The notes below the pieces were generated by a model, which was not told the origin of the DNA, searched no databases, and saw only the letters and a list, made by a program, of their open reading frames with translations. A program made the translations under genes and the position numbers. From Actinosomnolentus pattersoniae (SeqCode) (GTDB lineage: Bacteria > Actinomycetota > UBA4738), in NCBI GenBank assembly GCA_013817655.1, contig JACDCJ010000073.1, positions 1 through 8,527 of the forward strand: DNA of 8,527 nucleotides. Reading direction: 5' to 3'. Each line of letters starts with the position of its first letter. Positions within the stretch are counted from its first letter, which is position 1. This document shows positions 5,466 to 8,527 of this stretch, piece after piece.

Positions 5466-6322
5466 GCGAGGCACCCGACCTTGCCGTCGTTGTGGTGAAC
5501 TTCAACACCGGCGACTACCTGACCCGTTGCGTCCGGTCGACCTTCGAGGCGGCCGGAGACGCCAGGCTCGAGATCGTCGTCGTCGACAACGATTCCCGCG
5601 ACGGGAGCGCGGACCTTGCGGTGGCGGCCCATCCCGGAGTGCGGCTCATCAGCAACCGGTCCAACCGCGGCTTCGCCGCGGCGGCCAACCAGGGCATGCG
5701 AGCGACCTCGGCCCCGTTCGTGCTCCTGTTGAACCCCGACGCGGAGATCCTCTCGGGGACTCTGGGGGGGTTCCTGAAGGTGGCCCGCGATCATCCCCGG
5801 GCGGCCGTCATCGGGCCCGTCGTGAAGGATCCGGAAGGCTCCGTGTATCCGTCCGCCCGGCGTGTTCCGACGCTGGGGATGGCGCTCGGCCACGCCTTCG
5901 TGCACCCGTTCGCGCCCGACAACCGGTTCTCCCGCGCCTACACCCTCGCCGGCTGGGACCGGCGGTCCGAACGAGAGGTGGAGTGGGTTTCCGGGTCCTG
6001 CTGTCTGCTGCGGCGAGCCGCGCTCGAAGAGGTGGGGTTCTTCGACGAGGGCTATTTCCTCTATGTCGAGGACGTCGATCTGTGCACGCGGCTCCGGCAG
6101 CGGGGCTGGGAGGTCCGGTTCTCGCCCGAACTCGAGGTCCTTCACGTCGGAGGCATCTCCACCGCCGGGAAGAAGGACATGACAGTCGAGCACTCGAAGA
6201 GCATCTACCGATACTTCGTGAAGTTCCGCTCATCCGGATGGCGGGTCGCCCTGCGTCCGTTCGTCTGGCTCGCCCTTCGGGCTCGGGCGGAGCTCGTGGC
6301 TCGGCGTCGCGGCGAGCGGTGA
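5462..6322 (+). CDS. GT2-family (GT-A fold) glycosyltransferase, rhamnosyltransferase-like
   Basis: This 286-residue inverting glycosyltransferase resembles WbbL/RfbF-type enzymes that add rhamnose or a similar sugar to a lipid-linked glycan. Visible features are LAVVVVNFNT (7-16), VVDNDSRDGS (40-49), the NRGFAAAANQG turn (68-78), the metal/nucleotide motif NPDAE (91-95) in place of a plain DxD, WVSGSCCLLRR (175-185), and the catalytic-base region FDEGYFLYVEDVDLCTRL (194-211) followed by RQRGW. H228 in LEVLHVGG is the usual late histidine. There is no transmembrane segment, but the basic C-terminal helix (about 256-286) may touch the membrane. The start GTG at 5462 overlaps the preceding TGA (GTGA), so translation is coupled to the fusion gene. 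Rhamnose as donor is a family-level guess: no dTDP-rhamnose genes are in the window. Confidence 0.93.
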   Translation: MSEAPDLAVVVVNFNTGDYLTRCVRSTFEAAGDARLEIVVVDNDSRDGSADLAVAAHPGVRLISNRSNRGFAAAANQGMRATSAPFVLLLNPDAEILSGTLGGFLKVARDHPRAAVIGPVVKDPEGSVYPSARRVPTLGMALGHAFVHPFAPDNRFSRAYTLAGWDRRSEREVEWVSGSCCLLRRAALEEVGFFDEGYFLYVEDVDLCTRLRQRGWEVRFSPELEVLHVGGISTAGKKDMTVEHSKSIYRYFVKFRSSGWRVALRPFVWLALRARAELVARRRGER

Positions 6323-6350
6323 TGTGGTGCCTCGTCGTGACGCCCGGGGC

Positions 6351-6357
6351 GAGGGAG
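6351..6357 (+). promoter_or_regulatory. Shine-Dalgarno deciding the nucleotidyltransferase start
   Basis: GAGGGAG at 6351-6357 is 8 nt before ATG 6366. It supports this ATG over the in-frame GTG at 6324, which would add 14 residues not found before the conserved MKAVVLVGG strand. Confidence 0.6.
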
Positions 6358-6365
6358 CCGGGCCG

Positions 6366-7379
6366 ATGAAGGCCGTTGTCCTTGTGGGCGGAGAGGGAAC
6401 GCGGCTGCGCCCGCTCACCGAGACCATCCCCAAGCCGCTCCTCCCGCTCGTCGACCGGGCGTTCCTGCACCACGTCCTGGACCACCTGTCGCGGCACGGC
6501 GTCCGCGAGGTCATCCTCTCCTCGCCCTACCTCGAGGCCGCCTTCGTTCCGTTCGTCCGCGAGCGCCGAGGGGACCCGGCCGTCACCTGGATCACCGAGG
6601 CCACACCGCTCGGCACCGGTGGCGCCATCGCGAACGCCGCAAGAGGGTTGACGGAGACGTTCCTGGCGCTGAACGGGGACATCCTGACGGACCTCGACCT
6701 GACGGAGCTCCTCGCCCGGCACCGGGAGAGCGGCGCAACGGCAACCATCACCCTTGTTCCCGTCGAGGATGCACGGGCCTTCGGGCTGGTCTCGCTGGAC
6801 GACTCGGGACGGGTCCGGGAGTTCCGAGAGAAGCCGGCCGAGCCGGTGCGGGGGTTGGTGAACGCCGGCACGTACGTCCTGGAGCCGGGCGCCCTGGACG
6901 ATGTTTCGCTCGACGGACCCGTGTCGATCGAGCGCGAGACCTTCCCGGCGATGATCGCGGCCGGCTGCCCGGTGTTCGGGCACGTCGCCCGGGCCTACTG
7001 GATGGACCTGGGGACGCCCGAGAAGTACCTGCAGGCGACGTTCGACGTGCTGGAGGGGCGCGTCGGGGGACTCGATTACCCTGCTCCCTTCCTGGCGGAA
7101 ACCGCCGAGGTGTCCCTCCGGGCCCACCTCGGCCGATGGGTCGTCGTATCACCCGATGCCCGCATCGGAGACGAGGCCGAGGTCGAGGATTCCATCCTCC
7201 TCCGGGGGTCCACCGTGGAGGAAGGTGCCCGGGTCCGCGGATCGATCCTCGGTCCGAACGTACGGGTGGGCAGGAAGGCCGAGGTGACGGGGGCGGTGCT
7301 CGCCGAGGGGGCTATCGTGCCGGCCGGCGTCCGCGCGGACTCCCCGCGCGTTCCCCCCGGCCAGATCCTCTCAGTCTGA
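6366..7379 (+). CDS. Sugar-1-phosphate nucleotidyltransferase (GDP-mannose pyrophosphorylase-like) with left-handed beta-helix tail
   Basis: This cytoplasmic enzyme of 337 residues joins a sugar-1-phosphate to an NTP, giving an activated NDP-sugar and pyrophosphate for the glycosyltransferases nearby. The nucleotidyltransferase domain (about 1-235) shows the signature GGEGTRLRPLT (8-18) with PKP (22-24), LGTGGA (82-87), the metal-binding NGD (103-105), EKP (155-157), NAG (166-168) and YWMDLGTPEKY (211-221). Residues from about 242 to 325 are hexapeptide-like repeats (VVVSPDARIGDEAEV, GSTVEEGARVRGSIL, GPNVRVGRKAEV) forming a short left-handed beta helix. This layout is most like archaeal/actinobacterial mannose-1-phosphate guanylyltransferases (GMPP-like); glucose-1-phosphate thymidylyl- or uridylyltransferase cannot be excluded. 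It is the last gene of the plus operon, 43 nt after the GT2 gene, and its 3' end overlaps the convergent membrane-protein gene by 68 bp. Confidence 0.93.
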   Translation: MKAVVLVGGEGTRLRPLTETIPKPLLPLVDRAFLHHVLDHLSRHGVREVILSSPYLEAAFVPFVRERRGDPAVTWITEATPLGTGGAIANAARGLTETFLALNGDILTDLDLTELLARHRESGATATITLVPVEDARAFGLVSLDDSGRVREFREKPAEPVRGLVNAGTYVLEPGALDDVSLDGPVSIERETFPAMIAAGCPVFGHVARAYWMDLGTPEKYLQATFDVLEGRVGGLDYPAPFLAETAEVSLRAHLGRWVVVSPDARIGDEAEVEDSILLRGSTVEEGARVRGSILGPNVRVGRKAEVTGAVLAEGAIVPAGVRADSPRVPPGQILSV

Positions 7380-8527
7380 GCCCCGGGATCCCCCCCATAG
7401 CGAAGAGCAGCCAACCGGCCATGGTCACGACCGCCACGACCATGGCCGAGCTCGCCGTCGTGGGTACCATCCCGACCCGGCCGGCGAGGACCGAGGCCCC
7501 GGCCAGGAACGCGATGCCGAAGGCGGGGGCGGTGGCAGCCCTGGTCAGCCCGTCTGCCGGGACGAGCGCCCCGGCCCACCCTCCGCCAGCGACCGCCAGG
7601 AGAAGGAGGATGCCGATCGTGAGAGCGGCGAGCCCGAACGGCGAGAGTGGGGCCGGCGGGGCCGGAGCAGTGGCCGGGGGGCGACGCGGCGGCGGGCCCC
7701 GCACCACTGCGATGTTCGGCGAGACCAGCCACTCCGGGTGCTCGCGAACGGCCGCGTCGAAGTTCCGGTTGAACGCGGGCATCATCAGGGCGATCGGGTT
7801 GCGATCCAGGACGGCTTCGACCGAAGGCCAGTGGCGAAGGGACGCCCGGCGATAGCTGGCCGGCTCGGTGAGGATGGTCGGCCTGCCGGCGAGGAATGCC
7901 TCGGGCTCGCCGAGATAGACGAGCGTCCGGGAGATCATCTCCGGCGGTAGGCCGGCGCGGATGACGTGAAAGCTCAGGGAGGTCGAGGAGAGCGGCGAGT
8001 GGCCCCCGAGGTCGACCAGGAACACGATGGGGGCTGCACCCGGCGTCTCGCGGAGATACGAGCCGGCCTCCGCGGCCTGAGCCAGCTGCTCGCGCGGCAT
8101 CCATGGATGCGACCGGTACCAGGCTCGGTACGCGATGGTCGCGCCGCCCCCAACGCCGAGCGCCAGCACCAGGACGGCGGCGACGGCCCGAGCCCGGCCC
8201 GCGCGTGCCATCAGGAGGCTCGCCGTCGCAACGAGCCCGGCGGCGAAGAGGATCGGGAGCCCCATCGCAAAGGCGAGGAAGCGATGGGCGGGAACGGACC
8301 CGCCCACGAGGAGGATCCCGGTCGCGGCGGCTCCCGTGGCCGTCCACACCAGAAGCAGGATCAGCGCCGGGCGGCGGGCGGCCTCTCGCCCCCGCTCCAG
8401 CGCGAGCCAGGCGCCGCCGATTGCCGCGACGGGACCGAGTACCGGAAAGACGTAACGAGGCACATCGGCCCGGAGCTTCGTCAGGAAGGACTCACGGGGC
8501 AGCCGTGGGGGACTCGGCTCCGTGCCC
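7312..8527 (-). CDS. Large multispanning membrane protein, possible GT-C glycosyltransferase (N-terminal part outside window)
   Basis: The frame is open to the window edge and ends at TAG 7314-7312. A GTG at 8463 is available but is probably internal, because in-frame coding sequence (ESFLTKLRADVPRYVFPVLG) continues upstream. Counting from that GTG, membrane segments fall at about 4-22, 33-54, 61-85 and 91-111. A soluble, probably extracytoplasmic domain follows at 113-255, then a proline-rich linker (256-273: PPPRRPPATAPAPPAP) and three more helices (about 275-298, 311-328, 336-357) before a basic disordered tail. VPAHRFLAFAMGLPILFAAGL (57-77) resembles large actinobacterial membrane proteins of cell-envelope loci. 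Catalytic residues of GT-C enzymes (an acidic residue in the first outer loop) would lie in the missing N-terminal half. An arabinosyl-, mannosyl- or O-antigen-modifying role is inference from the neighbourhood. Confidence 0.8.
   Translation of the reverse strand, partial: GTEPSPPRLPRESFLTKLRADVPRYVFPVLGPVAAIGGAWLALERGREAARRPALILLLVWTATGAAATGILLVGGSVPAHRFLAFAMGLPILFAAGLVATASLLMARAGRARAVAAVLVLALGVGGGATIAYRAWYRSHPWMPREQLAQAAEAGSYLRETPGAAPIVFLVDLGGHSPLSSTSLSFHVIRAGLPPEMISRTLVYLGEPEAFLAGRPTILTEPASYRRASLRHWPSVEAVLDRNPIALMMPAFNRNFDAAVREHPEWLVSPNIAVVRGPPPRRPPATAPAPPAPLSPFGLAALTIGILLLLAVAGGGWAGALVPADGLTRAATAPAFGIAFLAGASVLAGRVGMVPTTASSAMVVAVVTMAGWLLFAMGGIPGLRLRGSGRGERAGSPRGRRPAR

Noticed and set aside
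7370..7380. Small palindrome CTCAG-T-CTGAG over the nucleotidyltransferase stop codon as a terminator
   Set aside because: Five base pairs with a one-base spacer cannot form a hairpin loop, and there is no U-tract. It also lies within the opposite coding region.
1..8527. CRISPR arrays, insertion sequences, tRNA or rRNA genes, phage or defence genes
   Set aside because: No regularly spaced repeats, transposase motifs, terminal inverted repeats or RNA-gene signatures were seen on either strand.

Overview
This is a high-GC window with GTG/TTG starts, tightly packed genes and a -10-only, apparently leaderless promoter. That fits an actinobacterium-like or other high-GC soil/environmental bacterium; this is an inference from style, not a marker-gene result. 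The content is a surface-polysaccharide (O-antigen/teichoic-acid-like) synthesis and export locus.

Layout. Bases 1-71 hold the last residues of a BRCT-type domain, most likely the end of NAD-dependent DNA ligase LigA (+ strand). It converges on and overlaps the 3' end of a two-gene minus-strand unit: a coiled-coil protein of unknown function (1690-1259), then a GT4 glycosyltransferase (1254-52). Bases 1691-1919 are a divergent intergenic region with a candidate leaderless promoter for the minus unit, an 11-bp direct repeat at 60-bp spacing, and a well-placed Shine-Dalgarno in front of a four-codon ORF. From about 1863/1920 to 7379 runs a compact plus-strand operon: ABC-2 export permease (Wzm-like), ABC ATPase with a C-terminal Wzt-type carbohydrate-binding domain, a GT4 glycosyltransferase fused in frame to a 4-TM ArnE/EmrE-like small membrane protein, a GT2 glycosyltransferase, and a sugar-1-phosphate nucleotidyltransferase. 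Two junctions are GTGA stop/start overlaps. On the minus strand, from 8527 (open at the edge) to 7312, is the C-terminal part of a large multispanning membrane protein, possibly a GT-C enzyme, whose 3' end overlaps the nucleotidyltransferase gene tail-to-tail by 68 bp.

How they may work together. The nucleotidyltransferase makes an NDP-sugar. The GT2 and the two GT4 enzymes build a glycan, probably on a polyprenyl carrier. The Wzm/Wzt pair exports it, with the Wzt C-terminal domain probably recognising the chain or its end. The ArnE-like module resembles flippases for single polyprenyl-phosphate sugars, so the locus may also decorate the glycan on the outer face of the membrane. The most unusual item is the GT4-ArnE-like fusion, which keeps a strong internal ribosome-binding site and start codon, so one gene may give both a fusion and a free membrane subunit.
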